A stretch of 64,000 bases of DNA from Ustilago trichophora. Lineage: Eukaryota; Basidiomycota; Ustilaginomycetes; Ustilaginales; Ustilaginaceae. A program made the translations under genes and the position numbers. Shown here piece after piece: positions 49,124 to 60,867 of the stretch (position 1 is its first letter; every line of letters begins with the position of its first letter). The stretch is from contig OOIN01000002.1 of NCBI GenBank assembly GCA_900323505.1, forward strand, positions 744,001 to 808,000. The letters run 5' to 3'. Below the pieces are notes generated by a model that was given only the letters and a program-made list of their open reading frames with translations, did not search any database and had not been told where the DNA came from.

Positions 49124-52100
49124 CTAAAAATATGCTCTTCCTTCATGAGCGTTTCGACCGTGTCCAAGAAACTGTTGCTGTGGTTGCTGGCGGTGATAGT
49201 TGAAGTCGGATTCTTGTCTTGCATCTTGACGTGCCCAAGGATCGAAAGAGTTCAGTGTGTCTCCCGCCCCGCCGGTTGGTGGTGGTGGTGGTGGTGGTGG
49301 TGATGGTCTTCCTTCAAACGTATTGGACGACGATGAGATGGCGGTATTGGAGGACAGGCCCATCAGCGCCAATTGACGCTCCAGCAGCCCAGCCTGCGAT
49401 TCAGACGCGACACTTCCATACATGCCATTGCCACTCTTGGCCGAAATCAACCCCATCTCAATGGCAAGCGGTCTATACGGTGGCATACCCACAAGCCCAT
49501 GCTTAACCAGGAGATTCTTGACCTCTTCTCCACAGCGCTGTCTCTCCGTCCCCTCCAATACTCCTTGCTCAGCGAAGAGCTTGGTGACAAATTGACTTCC
49601 GTGGACCTGATCCACAAGCACCTCTTCAAGCAACTGCGATCGCCCCCGCTCTTCAAAGAGCACCGTCTTGAGCAGGCGCGAAGCTTCCGGATCCGACTTT
49701 TGGCTGATGATCCGAAGGACTGTCTGCGAAGCCAACTTATGGGTGCATAAATTGGCCAAATGCGGGGCAAAACGGGGAGCCAGCAGTCTGAAACGTCCCG
49801 GAAGCGAGACCGCATCCAGCAGCCACGTCACCAACAGAGCACCATTTTGACTCGTTGCCAGCGGCACAGAGTTGAGCACAATCGCAAGCGCCACCTGCTT
49901 GATGTGGAATTTGGATAGCTGAGGCGATTCCAGACACGCCCTCATGCTTCGAGACCCAAATCGACCCTGCGCGATCTCCCAGCATCGGTCGAACATCGCT
50001 TCGAAGATGAAATCGGAATGGGGAGTGCCGAATGGGATGAGACGTTGCACTACGTAGTTTCCAAACTGATCCAGAAGTAGGGGCGGGACGTAGAGTCGGA
50101 TGTGCTGCGCAATGATAGCACGTTGATCATCGGCATGGGTGCAGTCGATGATCTTTTGTGCTGCCCAAGTGCCATTCTTGTGTACGCCGATCATGGCGAG
50201 GTGAGGAGCAATCAGTTCGAGCATGGTCTTCTTCATAGATTCGCTACAGCGCTCGAAGAATTTCTGAACAAGGGTGTTGCCGATAAAGTCGGATGAGAGG
50301 TCGACGACGCACGGAAGATAGTCGCGCGCGATGGCGTCAGCATCCGAGGGGAGACAGGAGGGCGTTTCGAGACGCTTGCGGACTTCTTTGAGTCGATTGT
50401 TGTCAAATCGCTTGCCAGGCGGTAGCTCGGGAACGGGTGGAATGCGGGCGTAATACGTGACCATCGGTCTGGACCGAGCGATGCGGGCGACGTCGGACTC
50501 GACGTCTGGGTCGGTCTCGTCCAATTGCCGAATCAGAATCTGCAGGTCACTGATCGTCGCTCGCGGCTTCATCTCGGCAGGCAGTGGAACGCCACCTTTG
50601 TCGCTGCTGGGCACGATGCTATTGGACGAGCTGTGGGTGGAGAATCCAGCTACTCGTCCAGGTGCGCCAGAAGGGGGTGCTCGAGCCGGGTCGTTGCTCA
50701 GATTGCGAGCGAGGACTTGCGAGCTTAAAGAATTGGGCTGCAAATGCTGCCTCGATAATGCATCGTGAGCAGCCACATTACGATAATCTTCTACACCTTT
50801 GCTCATCTGCTGGGCATCCAACGGCAAGCCACCAGCCCCTGGCAGCGACGCCAGCGCCTCCATAGCCGCTTGAAACTCGGCAGACCCCGGGTCCAGCGAT
50901 CCAAAGTAGCCATCGGTAGATTTGGCTGGCACCTTGGCAAATCCAATCTTGACTGGTCCCACCTCGGCACCGAGCACTTCACGACCGTGAAGCGTCTTTC
51001 GCGCCACCACGGCATCGTCGAGTCGCTCGAAATTGATGAAGGCACAGCTTTTGCTCGCCAAGACACGGACGCTCTCGATGGAGCCAAAGGGCGCAAAGAT
51101 GGAAACTAGGGTCTCGGTGGGGGTGGAGGAAGGGATGGAGCCGATCCAAAGCGCCCGCGATGGTTCCTGATTTGCTGATTCGGCACCAAAGACCTCGGTG
51201 CCTGCTGAGTCTATCGGACCGCCATACGAATCGATCATAGGCGTGAAGCCTCCCAAGCCGGCTTGAGGCACCGAGTCGGGTTTGCCGAAGCCGATGCGAA
51301 CTTGTCCCTCGGGCCCGATCGTGCCAAGACCCAGGCGTCCTCCTAAACGCCCGACAATGTCATCTCGCGCACGGACAGCGTCGGCGATGTCAACGTAGTT
51401 GATGAAAGCACAGCCCTTTTCGGGCACCAGTCGGAATGTCTCGATGGGTCCGTAATGGGAGAAAGCCTGCACAAGATCATGGCTGGTGGCCGTGGGTCGA
51501 AGGTGTCCGATCCATAACGTGCGTGTTGGCTGTACGAATGGCGAGTTGGTGCCTGATCGTTGGACGGCCTTTTGCTGCTGCTGCTGTATTCGAGCAGGTC
51601 CATACGCGTCTAAGGATGGTAGCGCTTCCATGGCACCAGAAGAGCTTGGACGGGATTGTACATCTCTGCCGAACGCTGCCTCGTACTGCATCTGCGTCAT
51701 ACGCAAGAGCTCCTGCTCAGCTCTGGCACGTCCACCAGGACCCGAGAAGGCCGCAATAGTGCCGGCCCGATTTCGTCCGTTGGCCGCCAAAAAGGCTGAA
51801 AGATCGTTTTGCGAATCCAGATGAGATGCCAAACTGGCCGATGGCACCATGAGATTGAGGTTGCCGGCGGATCCTGGCGGAGACAAGTTTGTGTCAAAGC
51901 CGTTGTGCATGGAGCCATGGTTGTTGGGAGGACCGGGGCGGTACGGGCCGAGCAGTGGGGCGCGAGAGTGGGGCTGGTCAAGCACACCCATGCTGGTGGC
52001 TCTGGGTCGAGAAGCATTGATGGGTGCTCTGTTGCTGAGATCCGAGGCCTGTGTGGAAGAAGCTGCGCTGTACTGATGCAAACGATTGTGCAAGGCTGTG

Positions 52101-53110
52101 TTGAGTAACGACGAGTGGGGCGCATTACCGGCGTATGGGCTTTGCGAGCCGGAAAGATTGCCAGATCGCGTAAGGTTGGAGCTGTGCGCTGACTGCGGTG
52201 CTGTCTCCGGGGTGTTGGCGGCGTCGAAGGCAAAAGAAGGGAGGTAGCTGCTGCTACGGGCGCGGCCTTCGCCATTGTTGAGTCTGGGCCGCAGCTGTTG
52301 ACCTGCTAGCGTGGAAGAACGATTGCGGAGCTGCGCAGAAGTCAGGAAAGCATCTGCTTCTGTAAAGCCGTAGTCGGATTCTGCTGGTTGATCAAGGGCA
52401 TGGGAGGTGTCCATGTTAGGATTGAGGGGTGCATTCGGAGCACGCAGACTGGCACCGGCGAGCCCGAGATAGTCGAGCATGTCGGTGTTGTCGAACGAGA
52501 ATCGAGGTGTTGCATCATCGTGGGAATGGAACGGCGAGCTGGAATCTTCGTCTGTACCGGCTGAGGTCATGTTGCTCAAGCCGGACCGTGTTGGTTGCCA
52601 ATGTGACGAGAAGAAAGATGGGCCAAAAGCATTTGCTAAGTTGGCGGCTGGAAGTGTCAGAGATCCTGACCGGAGGCGTGCCGAAGATGAGGGAGGAGCC
52701 AAACCAGCACCAAGGCGGGCTGCGTCGCTAGCAGGAGGGAGTTGGGAGGCTGAGCTGACTCTTGTAAGGTCATGCAAGGCGGCAGTCTGATGATCTAGCG
52801 GGAGACCAGGAGGCATGTGTGAGAATGGCGGCTGACGGTCCTGGAATTGGGGCGGTTGAAGCACTGGAAGGTTGTCACCCCAACTGGAAGGCAGAGTGCC
52901 GGCACGAGCCCTGCCACGGTTGGAGCGGCCTGTCTCGGCAGGCTCGATGATGGGATCGGAGTCATTGGCGATGCTGGCGGTACGATATGGTGGTTGCGAG
53001 ATGAAAGCTTCCTCTGCTTGAAGTTGAAGGGCTCTTCTAGAGAGAAGGGAGGATTGTGAGGCTGATGCGCTGGGAAGGCCAGCGCCTTCACCGTTGAGAT
53101 GATCCAGCAT
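49124..53110 (-). CDS. RRM and Pumilio (PUF) mRNA-binding protein, Jsn1/Puf2-like
   Basis: 1328 aa, intronless. The first 520 residues are Ser/Asn/Pro-rich and disordered. Two RRMs follow at about 527-610 (TLWIGHLRP; CAFINYV) and 652-727 (ALWIGSIPS; CAFINFE). A PUF-repeat region lies at about 930-1205 (NTLVQKFFERCS, GTWAAQKIIDC, GNYVVQRLIPFG, FGSRSMRACLES, GALLVTWLLD, SQTVLRIISQ, GSQFVTKLF). The RRM-plus-PUF order is the yeast Jsn1/Puf2 architecture. These proteins bind mRNAs, often those of membrane or mitochondrial proteins, and regulate their decay or placement. Cytoplasmic. The C-terminus has a Pro run encoded by (TGG)n on the plus strand (about 49274-49300). Start is the first ATG; acid-free, Ala/Leu-rich N-terminus. 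Confidence 0.9.
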   Translation of the reverse strand: MLDHLNGEGAGLPSASASQSSLLSRRALQLQAEEAFISQPPYRTASIANDSDPIIEPAETGRSNRGRARAGTLPSSWGDNLPVLQPPQFQDRQPPFSHMPPGLPLDHQTAALHDLTRVSSASQLPPASDAARLGAGLAPPSSSARLRSGSLTLPAANLANAFGPSFFSSHWQPTRSGLSNMTSAGTDEDSSSPFHSHDDATPRFSFDNTDMLDYLGLAGASLRAPNAPLNPNMDTSHALDQPAESDYGFTEADAFLTSAQLRNRSSTLAGQQLRPRLNNGEGRARSSSYLPSFAFDAANTPETAPQSAHSSNLTRSGNLSGSQSPYAGNAPHSSLLNTALHNRLHQYSAASSTQASDLSNRAPINASRPRATSMGVLDQPHSRAPLLGPYRPGPPNNHGSMHNGFDTNLSPPGSAGNLNLMVPSASLASHLDSQNDLSAFLAANGRNRAGTIAAFSGPGGRARAEQELLRMTQMQYEAAFGRDVQSRPSSSGAMEALPSLDAYGPARIQQQQQKAVQRSGTNSPFVQPTRTLWIGHLRPTATSHDLVQAFSHYGPIETFRLVPEKGCAFINYVDIADAVRARDDIVGRLGGRLGLGTIGPEGQVRIGFGKPDSVPQAGLGGFTPMIDSYGGPIDSAGTEVFGAESANQEPSRALWIGSIPSSTPTETLVSIFAPFGSIESVRVLASKSCAFINFERLDDAVVARKTLHGREVLGAEVGPVKIGFAKVPAKSTDGYFGSLDPGSAEFQAAMEALASLPGAGGLPLDAQQMSKGVEDYRNVAAHDALSRQHLQPNSLSSQVLARNLSNDPARAPPSGAPGRVAGFSTHSSSNSIVPSSDKGGVPLPAEMKPRATISDLQILIRQLDETDPDVESDVARIARSRPMVTYYARIPPVPELPPGKRFDNNRLKEVRKRLETPSCLPSDADAIARDYLPCVVDLSSDFIGNTLVQKFFERCSESMKKTMLELIAPHLAMIGVHKNGTWAAQKIIDCTHADDQRAIIAQHIRLYVPPLLLDQFGNYVVQRLIPFGTPHSDFIFEAMFDRCWEIAQGRFGSRSMRACLESPQLSKFHIKQVALAIVLNSVPLATSQNGALLVTWLLDAVSLPGRFRLLAPRFAPHLANLCTHKLASQTVLRIISQKSDPEASRLLKTVLFEERGRSQLLEEVLVDQVHGSQFVTKLFAEQGVLEGTERQRCGEEVKNLLVKHGLVGMPPYRPLAIEMGLISAKSGNGMYGSVASESQAGLLERQLALMGLSSNTAISSSSNTFEGRPSPPPPPPPPTGGAGDTLNSFDPWARQDARQESDFNYHRQQPQQQFLGHGRNAHEGRAYF

Positions 53111-53978
53111 AGTTGGCAGGTGGCAGGCTGGGCTCTACCAGTTTAACGAGATTTTGACATTACCATCCCCTGGGCTGTTTGTTAGCAGCGATTCGGATAA
53201 GGAAGCGAGGCAGGGAATTGAGAGGCGATGCAGGGAATGCAGTCCTTTACAGAATCATTGAAAGTCGACGGTGAGAGCAGAAAGGTGTCGAAATGAAAGC
53301 TCTGATGCGTATCTCGAGAGGTGAGTGATGAGAGGGAGCCCGGCGTATTGGAGCAGTATATTGCAGTTGCAGTGTGGCTAGACTGTCTCAAGGATGGACA
53401 CGCCGATCCATTTATTGTAGAAGGAACAGCGCCTTGTCGTGCTTAGTTGATCGATCCTCGTAGTTGTAGTATAGTGGTAGTATATGAAATATCAGTTTGC
53501 GGATTGGTGGAAAGCAAAGGATGGTCTTGGTTGGTTGACAAGTGCAGAGCTGAGCTGCGAATGAAGCCAGCCACGAGGATGATCAACAGGACCGCGGCAA
53601 AGGGCAGCAGAGGCCGGTGCGTGTTGCTTGTTGCTTGCCAATCACAAAAAGTCGGAGAGCAGAGCAGACAAGTCACACAGCAGCGTTGTGCGGGACACCA
53701 AGAAGCTGCACAACTGCCAACATCTGCGCTGTGCTCTGTGCTGAACCTGAGAAGTGAGACAGAGTTGGCTCAGACTCAGCAACCACAAAAGTTGAGTTTT
53801 AACCGAATTTCAGCTGTTTTTTCTTTTTTTTAAAAAAAGTGGTGTTGACTGATTGGAAATGGCGGCTATCAGTTTGTGGGTCAGTGCGCCTTTTTGTTCA
53901 AGCCCGATTCCGATCAATTCCAGATCCATGCATTTGCTCAGCCCGCAAAATAGAGTCCTTCCGCCGAAGGCCAATCGC

Positions 53979-54010
<32 letters not shown>

Positions 54011-57000
54011 ATATGTTCTCCAAGCCACACTGTCACCGCCATGTTCCCCCATTTCGAACCATTTCTCGGCAGCCTCCGCTCAGTCACAGCTAGTCGTAGA
54101 AGAGATCTTCTCGGCCGCCAGTGGAGAGCCAGGTAATCTCAGTTTGCGAAGGATGGCTGCAGAGCGTTGGTCGATCTTACGCCTCATATTTTCAAACATG
54201 GTCGCAAGGCAAGGGGCTGCGGCACTCGCTGGCCCTCATTGGTTGACCCAAAAAGAGAAAGCGGGGTCCCTTTTCACAGTACGCACAGTACAGCAGCAGC
54301 AGCGACTTGAGGCACTGAGCCATGACGGCTTCCTTTTGTGCGGAACATTCTCTTCCTTTTGCCTGGAACAGAGTATCTTAAAAGAGTCTCAGGGTCGCAC
54401 GGCCCCTCGCGTGATGCATGATAGTGCAAGTTAGGTGTTGCTGTCAGTCAGTTGTGTGCGGGCCATTCTGCAAAATTGCACCACCATTAGGACGAGAAAG
54501 CGAGCGTCGATTCGCTCGCATAATCTGCAGCACTGTCGCTTGTGTCCTGCTCTCCTCTGTCATCTCGTATCAACTCAAGGCTTCAAAAAGGACATGACAA
54601 TTGGTTGGCTTGCAGGTCGTATAAGATTGACCGGCGCAACCAGGCGTCCATCTCTTCATGCGAAGAGGCATGTTGCTCAAAGTGGAGCCGAGATGCGACG
54701 CAGACGGGGACGGGGAACGAGGTGGCCCCGGCGCAACCTTTGATGTCGAGCGAGAGAGGTCTTCTGGCGTTGGAAGATTCACTTTTACATATACAGTACA
54801 GTACAGTACACGCACACACACACACAGGCGATCCAAATGCCGGCTCGTGGCAGCAGAGTTCAAAGGACGGGGCAAAGTGGCAGTGTTTGTCCAACGGAGC
54901 GTGTGCTGTGGTTGAACGACAGATAAAAGAGAAAGAAAGGGAGCGCGCGCAAGAAGGAAGCTGTGACGTGCCGTAGCGTGTCTCTGACTCAGTTTCGCCT
55001 AGACTCGACCTCATCTCAGAACCATTTTCAAATCACATTCTGCTCTACGACCTTGGTAGAGCAACGAGTTTCAGACTTGTGCAGTACAAGGCTCAGATAA
55101 AGCTCGTGCGTTGATGGAAACAGAACAAAGTGTGTCGTGCTCGTGAGCAGCAAAGTGGGTTGACGCCACGAGGGATTGATAGTGGCCAGCGCACCGTTAG
55201 ACTTGTGTAACTTAGTGGTGAGAGCGTGACAAGGCAAGATAGCGAGAGTCTCGACTCGATCTTGATTAGCGTCACACTCAGCTTTTGCACAGAGAACGCT
55301 AAACGAAAATTGGCCGTGTGTGTGTTGTAGAATTTCGTCTCTTTTGAATTTCACACGAGGCGCACAACTGCAGAGATGCTACTGTACTTGTCTTTTTCGG
55401 CGCGTGACCTTGAAGACAGCAGCAGCCGTCACACAATTGGCTCGATCTTTGAGACTTTCGACGTAATTTTGCGCTCAGAACAGAGAGAGAAAGAGAGAGA
55501 GAATAGAACCTTTCTCTCCTCCGGCCTCTATCTGACCCCTGCATTTTCACCGTGACCCACCCAGACACACGCACACACACACACACAATTACACAGATAT
55601 GCACAAGGCGCCAGCACAGAGAATCCTTCTTTGGCGCTCAACCCTCTTCAATGGGCTTAGCAGAATAAAACTCTGTGTCTTCTATCCTTTGCAAAGCTGT
55701 TCCGCTCTCCAATGGAGTGTACAGTACTGTAACACACTGGTTGCTCAGCTGTGAGCAAGGGAAAGCCAACGAAGCCATCTCTCAAGGCATGAAAGACAGC
55801 TGTTGCCCTGCAGTATCCATCTTCCAACTGTTGTTGTTGTACAAAATGGACTTTCAGTCAGGACGGACCTCGGCTTTGTCGTCTTTCTGCCTCTGTTCAC
55901 ACAGCTAGTGAGCGGTGTCGTGAGCAGCCAACCAAAAAAAGCCTTCTTTGCCGGTTCGCATCTTTTTTAGCGTTCTCAAGCTCCAAGACTAACCAAATCA
56001 AAAATCAGCTTAGCCATGAATTTCTTTCTTTTTTTTTCTTCGCGTTCCCCTCTTTCTCTCTCGCTCTCTCTCTCCCGGCTGTCTGACCTGGGGGCGGGTG
56101 CTGCTGCTGCCGCACGCTATCCTTTTTCTTTTTCTCTCCTTTTTTTCTTTCTTTTTTTTTTTTCGATCCCGCACGCCTCCGCTGTTCTGCCCCAAACTCT
56201 CTTCCGAGGCTGAGCTTTCTCGTCATCTTTCCATTCCTCTCTGAGATTCCGCCTTGGACCATATCGTTCCGCCGCTGCTCTCATTCCTTCCTAAGCCTTT
56301 CTCTTTCCCTCTCTCTCTCTTTCTCTCGCTCTGTCTCGCCCTGGCTCTTTCCGTTGTCCTTCTGCTCCTGCTCTCTCCTCAATTCTCAATCCTTCAACGC
56401 CTTCTCGCCATTCCACACAATCACTTCCCTTCATCTTTCCGTATCATCTCCATCTGTACACTGTCTTCTGCTTCACCTTATTCTCGGTCTCTCTCTCTCT
56501 TTCTCTCGCTCTCTCTACCTCATCCTCTCTCTTTCTTCGGACCGCCCACCTTCGGCGTTTGTCACTTTACGATCAACAACCTTGTCGACTCAGCCTTTCA
56601 ACTTGACTGCCACCCACTTCCTTCGCTTCGTTTCATAAGTTCGCCTGCCTCTTCTGTCACGCACGACGACAGCAACCACAACAACATCATCACCAGCCGT
56701 ATTGCCTGCACCCATCCTCATCTTTGATCCATACTCACTTCAGTCATCAAAAGACTCGTGCCTCTACAGCGTCTGATCCAATCAACCTCAGATCACAGAG
56801 ACGCACCTCTTCAATCTCATCCAGGTCAATACAGCATCTTGTGTTGCTGCACTCCTTCCGCCTCAAAAGTTCTTGTCGGGAGGTGGATGATGAATGGATC
56901 CACCCGTCATTCTTGATTGAGCGTTGGTGTACTTTCTAGACATCAAGCGCTGTCGCTCTCTCCTTCTATCAGCGTCTCATCCAACCACCGTACTTCTGCG

Positions 57001-57140
57001 ACCGAGAACAGGTTCTTACAGGACAACAACCAACAAACCCTTCCAACGAGCTGGATTCGTTCACTTCCGACGACCGCTTGGCCTAGTTCGATTGACAACA
57101 GCTCTACCATCCATCTGCCAACCCTCTCACTCAAAAGGTC
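53111..57140. other. Long intergenic interval with pyrimidine-rich leader
   Basis: About 4 kb. It contains TTTTTTTAAAAAAAG at about 53824-53838, a (CTG)n/(ATG)n run (about 53978-54012), ACAGTAC motifs (54279-54294, 54791-54811 and 55719-55730), (CA)n tracts (about 54811-54825 and 55564-55586) and long C/T tracts (56030-56160 and 56260-56560) on the plus strand. The last kilobase is probably the 5' leader of the gene at 57141. No protein-coding frame here is convincing. Confidence 0.5.
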
Positions 57141-59768
57141 ATGGCCGCCACTCGGGCTCGCACCGAACTCGCCGCCGCCGCTGCTGCTTCTGCACCACAC
57201 AATGTCAAAGATGTGACTCCAAGCCGCGAGGCGGCGGCGGCGTCGTTGGTTGATACAGCTGCCAACGACCAAACCCCCGCTCGCAGGACCACCACCCGAA
57301 CCCGCAAACTTCCCAGCCGTCTCCTTCCCTCGCCATCCCCACCCCCTAGCCGTCCGTCCTCTCTCTACAATGCTGCCAAGCACGCCAAGGGTGGCAAGGA
57401 TACGAGCGAAAGCACAACCACCTCTGCTGCAGCCACTCCATCTGCCACCTCTGCGGCAGCAGCAGCAGCAGCCTCCTCCAAGTCGCGCAAGGCTGCAAAG
57501 ACAGACGCCGAAAGCACTAGCTCCGACTTTGAGACCGCAGGCGACAAGGACGACTCGGAAGATCTGGGCCCAGGCAAGCGCAAACGTCGCCCTAGCAGCA
57601 TGTACAAGCCGCCTTCCACATTGACCACCGTCGAGACGCCTTCTTCCGCCTCCGCTTTGTCTGCATCCAAGTCCAAGAAGAAAGGACGCAGTCTCAGTCC
57701 CGAAGCTTCGGCTCAGAAGGGCCAGTCTCCCACGGTTGCCGTCGCCCAGGCTCGTCTCAAGAGCCGCCTTTCGAAAGGCAAGTCGGAGGCTGCCACTCCA
57801 CTGTCAAAGAAGGGAGAGCATCTTGCCGGCAATGGCGATGATTCGGAAGCAGAACTCGACATCAGCTTCTCGAGTGCCTCCAAGAGGGTCCGCATCAGCG
57901 ACGCCACAGACTCGATGGATCTCTCGCCTCCACCTCTTCTGCCCCGCGACGGCTCGGCCCGGATCCGAATGCCCATGCACTTCACCCAGCCAACCTTCAT
58001 TAGAGGCGGTCGTGTGAGCGTCTCGCCCGAGGCATCGGCCAAGAGGCCTGTCAAGTTCGGCATCCGCGAGTTTGATCGCCCAGCTCTGCAGTCCGACGAG
58101 ACGGATGTCGAGAGATTCCGAATCGGCAACATCATGCGTCCCACCAAAGCAGCTTCTGTCCATCGCGCAGACATCATGTCGTCGTCTCCCGTCTCGGCTG
58201 GGATCACCAAGTTCGACACCGACTCCGGCGCTCCTCTCACCTACGTCCCCTTCCGTCGTGGTGCTGCACGCAGCGCGACCGGCTTCCACAATATGCACTC
58301 TACCCCCTTTGCCGCACAGACCGTAGACGAAGACGACGATGATGAAGAGGAGGACGACGAAAACGACTTCCATCAGGCCATGTTGGACGCGGACTTTGAC
58401 TTTTTCGATTCGCAAAAGTCTGACTCGAATGCAGCCAAGCCTCTCTGGTCCGCTTCTCGACGAGGCACCACCGAGGAGGTCGAGATGGATGACACTCCGG
58501 CTACAACTCCTCGAAGCCCTCAGTCCGGATGCGATCTTCCTTCACCTGACAGCCCACGCTGCAAGACGGAAGAGCAGGTCACTTTGCTCGGCACTGAGGA
58601 CAAAGTTTCGTCGTTCAGCGCCGGCCGAGACTCGGTCTTTGTGCATGCTCTGCCTACCACGCAGGTGGGCGCAGACAAGCCGCACCAGCACGCAGGTTCG
58701 CTGACCCTCTCGCTGCCCTACAGCCCTACCGTCGCCGTGTCGTCGCCTCAATTGCGAGCCATGGACATTGACACGGATGCAGCCATCGCAACCAAGGGCA
58801 TCAAGGACGCAAACGCAACCACACAGATGGGTACGCCTGTGCTGCAGAGGCGAAAGCACGCTGGACTGCCGGCCGGACCGCATGGACTTGCTCCACTCAA
58901 GCTCAGCGCAGACCTGATGGAACGAAGCGCTTCCAATTCGGCTCCTTACATGCAGCTCTCGCCCATGATTGAGATCGAGTCGCCTCTGCTCAGTCCTGGT
59001 CTGTCCTTGAGCCTGCACGGTAAGGGCGGAGACTTGCCCAGCCCCTTTATCATGGGTGTCGGCTCACTCCCGGATCTTGAACAGCCTGCCCCGCTCGATC
59101 TGCCTCCCGCAGAGGGATCGACCACTCCGAAGGCATCTAGCCCGGACATTCTTGTTCCTGAAGCTACCAAGACCATTCCGGCTCAGCCAGCCTCTGTCGA
59201 CGCCAAAATCGAAGAGGCCAGCAAGGAAACTTCAGCTCCGACTCAGCCCGAGAAGAAGGCTGTTGAGGCTGCTAAAGTGGAAAAGCCCTCGGCCAGGCGC
59301 CCTGCTTTGCCTCCTCCTCGCCAGATTCGCTTCACGACTTTCACCACTCCTTCCGTGGATTCGATTGAGACCAGGCCACAGCAGCCTGATGTGATCAAGA
59401 CACCGACGACGACGACGACGACAGCCGCCACACACGTGCCTATTCAGCAACAGCAGACAACGCAGCATAAACCTAGCGCTGGTGCCAACATCAGCCCCAA
59501 ATCCGATTCCACTCCTGATCTGGTTCACTCCTCGGGCTCGTCTTCACCCGACTCAGCCTCGGACTCGCCGAGCCCCATGTCACAGGCTGACACTGCCACG
59601 TCAGGAGATGCTGAAGTGGAGACGATCCTGTTCGGCCCTCCCGAGAAGCTTGACCTGCATGAGCTTGACCATGCTTGGGGTGGCTCCAAAGCCGCTCAGC
59701 ACGAAGCAGCTCTACGTCGAGCCAAAGTAACTCAGATCCACCACGTCGACGTCGACGACACTCAGTGA
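57141..59768 (+). CDS. Large disordered nuclear-type protein, 875 aa
   Basis: Not recognised. Intronless, ATG at 57141. The sequence is dominated by Ala, Ser, Pro, Thr and charged residues. Basic clusters (KRKRRPSS at about 140, KSKKKGRS at about 177) look like nuclear localisation signals. Many SP/TP sites suggest phosphoregulation. A conserved-looking middle part (about 285-345; PMHFTQPTFIRGG, KFGIREFDRPAL, FRIGNIMRP) and an acidic run at about 395-410 followed by FHQAMLDADFDFFDS are the best candidates for binding motifs. The end (ETILFGPPEKLDLHELDHAWGG) is also non-random. It has an unusually long upstream region, as is common for regulatory genes. A cell-cycle or transcription regulator is possible, but this is inference. 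Confidence 0.75.
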   Translation: MAATRARTELAAAAAASAPHNVKDVTPSREAAAASLVDTAANDQTPARRTTTRTRKLPSRLLPSPSPPPSRPSSLYNAAKHAKGGKDTSESTTTSAAATPSATSAAAAAAASSKSRKAAKTDAESTSSDFETAGDKDDSEDLGPGKRKRRPSSMYKPPSTLTTVETPSSASALSASKSKKKGRSLSPEASAQKGQSPTVAVAQARLKSRLSKGKSEAATPLSKKGEHLAGNGDDSEAELDISFSSASKRVRISDATDSMDLSPPPLLPRDGSARIRMPMHFTQPTFIRGGRVSVSPEASAKRPVKFGIREFDRPALQSDETDVERFRIGNIMRPTKAASVHRADIMSSSPVSAGITKFDTDSGAPLTYVPFRRGAARSATGFHNMHSTPFAAQTVDEDDDDEEEDDENDFHQAMLDADFDFFDSQKSDSNAAKPLWSASRRGTTEEVEMDDTPATTPRSPQSGCDLPSPDSPRCKTEEQVTLLGTEDKVSSFSAGRDSVFVHALPTTQVGADKPHQHAGSLTLSLPYSPTVAVSSPQLRAMDIDTDAAIATKGIKDANATTQMGTPVLQRRKHAGLPAGPHGLAPLKLSADLMERSASNSAPYMQLSPMIEIESPLLSPGLSLSLHGKGGDLPSPFIMGVGSLPDLEQPAPLDLPPAEGSTTPKASSPDILVPEATKTIPAQPASVDAKIEEASKETSAPTQPEKKAVEAAKVEKPSARRPALPPPRQIRFTTFTTPSVDSIETRPQQPDVIKTPTTTTTTAATHVPIQQQQTTQHKPSAGANISPKSDSTPDLVHSSGSSSPDSASDSPSPMSQADTATSGDAEVETILFGPPEKLDLHELDHAWGGSKAAQHEAALRRAKVTQIHHVDVDDTQ

Positions 59769-60814
59769 GAAAGGATTCCAAAACACCACTCCAACCAAAA
59801 CTTGCCTTCGAGCCTATTCCCCACCTTTTTTGTACAACAGCCATAAGTGTCAGGTAGCCCTGGCATTCGAACGCATTGGAAAGAGGATGCCGCTGTCAGT
59901 CGTAAAAGCCCGACGGACAGGATCCAATATGTTATAAGAAAAGCCCATTTTTTTAATTTAGTTATTATCACATGTAACAACACGTTTTCGTTTTATTCTC
60001 TTTTTCACTGTTCTCACAATTCTACCTTGTCGGTATCTTAACCATCACCACCACTTTGCTTTGGCCTGATTGCCTTTGATTTGGCATCAGAAAGGCCAAG
60101 AAAATACGACCTTTTTTTTCGAAGCTGTGGAACCAACTGGTTCCCAGCAACAGGCACATTTCAAAGTTAAAGTCTTGAATCAGGGCCTGAGAGATACGCA
60201 ATGATGTTTGTCGATGATTAGCAGAAATGAGCACAGTGTGGCAATTGGATGTGAGGAGCGGTGGTGGATTGGTGGGTGTCTGAGCGAGCGTTTGCGCGCA
60301 TGTAAAGCACAGTACTGTACTGTACAGAACAGTACAGCACGATGGGAAAGGGTCAAATTACAGTTACAGTAACAGGACGGTAACTAAAAATGAGAGAGGG
60401 TCAATGTCCAGCGCGCGCGATTCGCGCCTTCTTGCACAGTACAAGTACAGTACAGGTAAGTTATCTTGCTCAGCAATCCAAAAATATGTAAAGGGGGAGC
60501 TACAGTAGTTAGCGCCAAGCGAGGAGGTGTGATTTCACTACTGCGCTTTTGTGTGTGTGGAGGAAAGGGCGCTCAGCATTTCACGTGGTGGACCCTCTAT
60601 CTCCCCCCTCACACTCCACAGAAAAACTTACTGTCTCTCTACCATCATTCAATACCTATCCCAGCTTCATCAGCAACCAGTACAAAGTCTGGGATCACCT
60701 CACTAGCACAACGCAGCCATCCCAACACAGCAGTCACAGCGACCAATTTTGACCAAGCCAATCTCCTCCCGACTGGCAGGCGTGCTTCGAGCTTGAATAC
60801 GAATACGTCAACAG

Positions 60815-60852
<38 letters not shown>

Positions 60853-60867
60853 TTGCATGCTGTCCTC
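59769..60867. promoter_or_regulatory. Intergenic region with promoter of the Atg15 gene
   Basis: About 1.1 kb. ACAGTACTGTACTGTACAG and neighbours (60309-60339) and a second cluster (60436-60456) are close copies of the recurring motif. A (CT)n run is at about 60820-60849, just before the ATG. An in-frame extension of the next gene back to about 60466 is open but low-complexity and is treated as leader. Confidence 0.55.

Noticed and set aside
60466..60867. N-terminal extension of the Atg15 gene by 134 codons
   Set aside because: The extension is low-complexity leader sequence with a (CT)n run; the signal-anchor helix directly after ATG 60868 fits the family's N-terminus.
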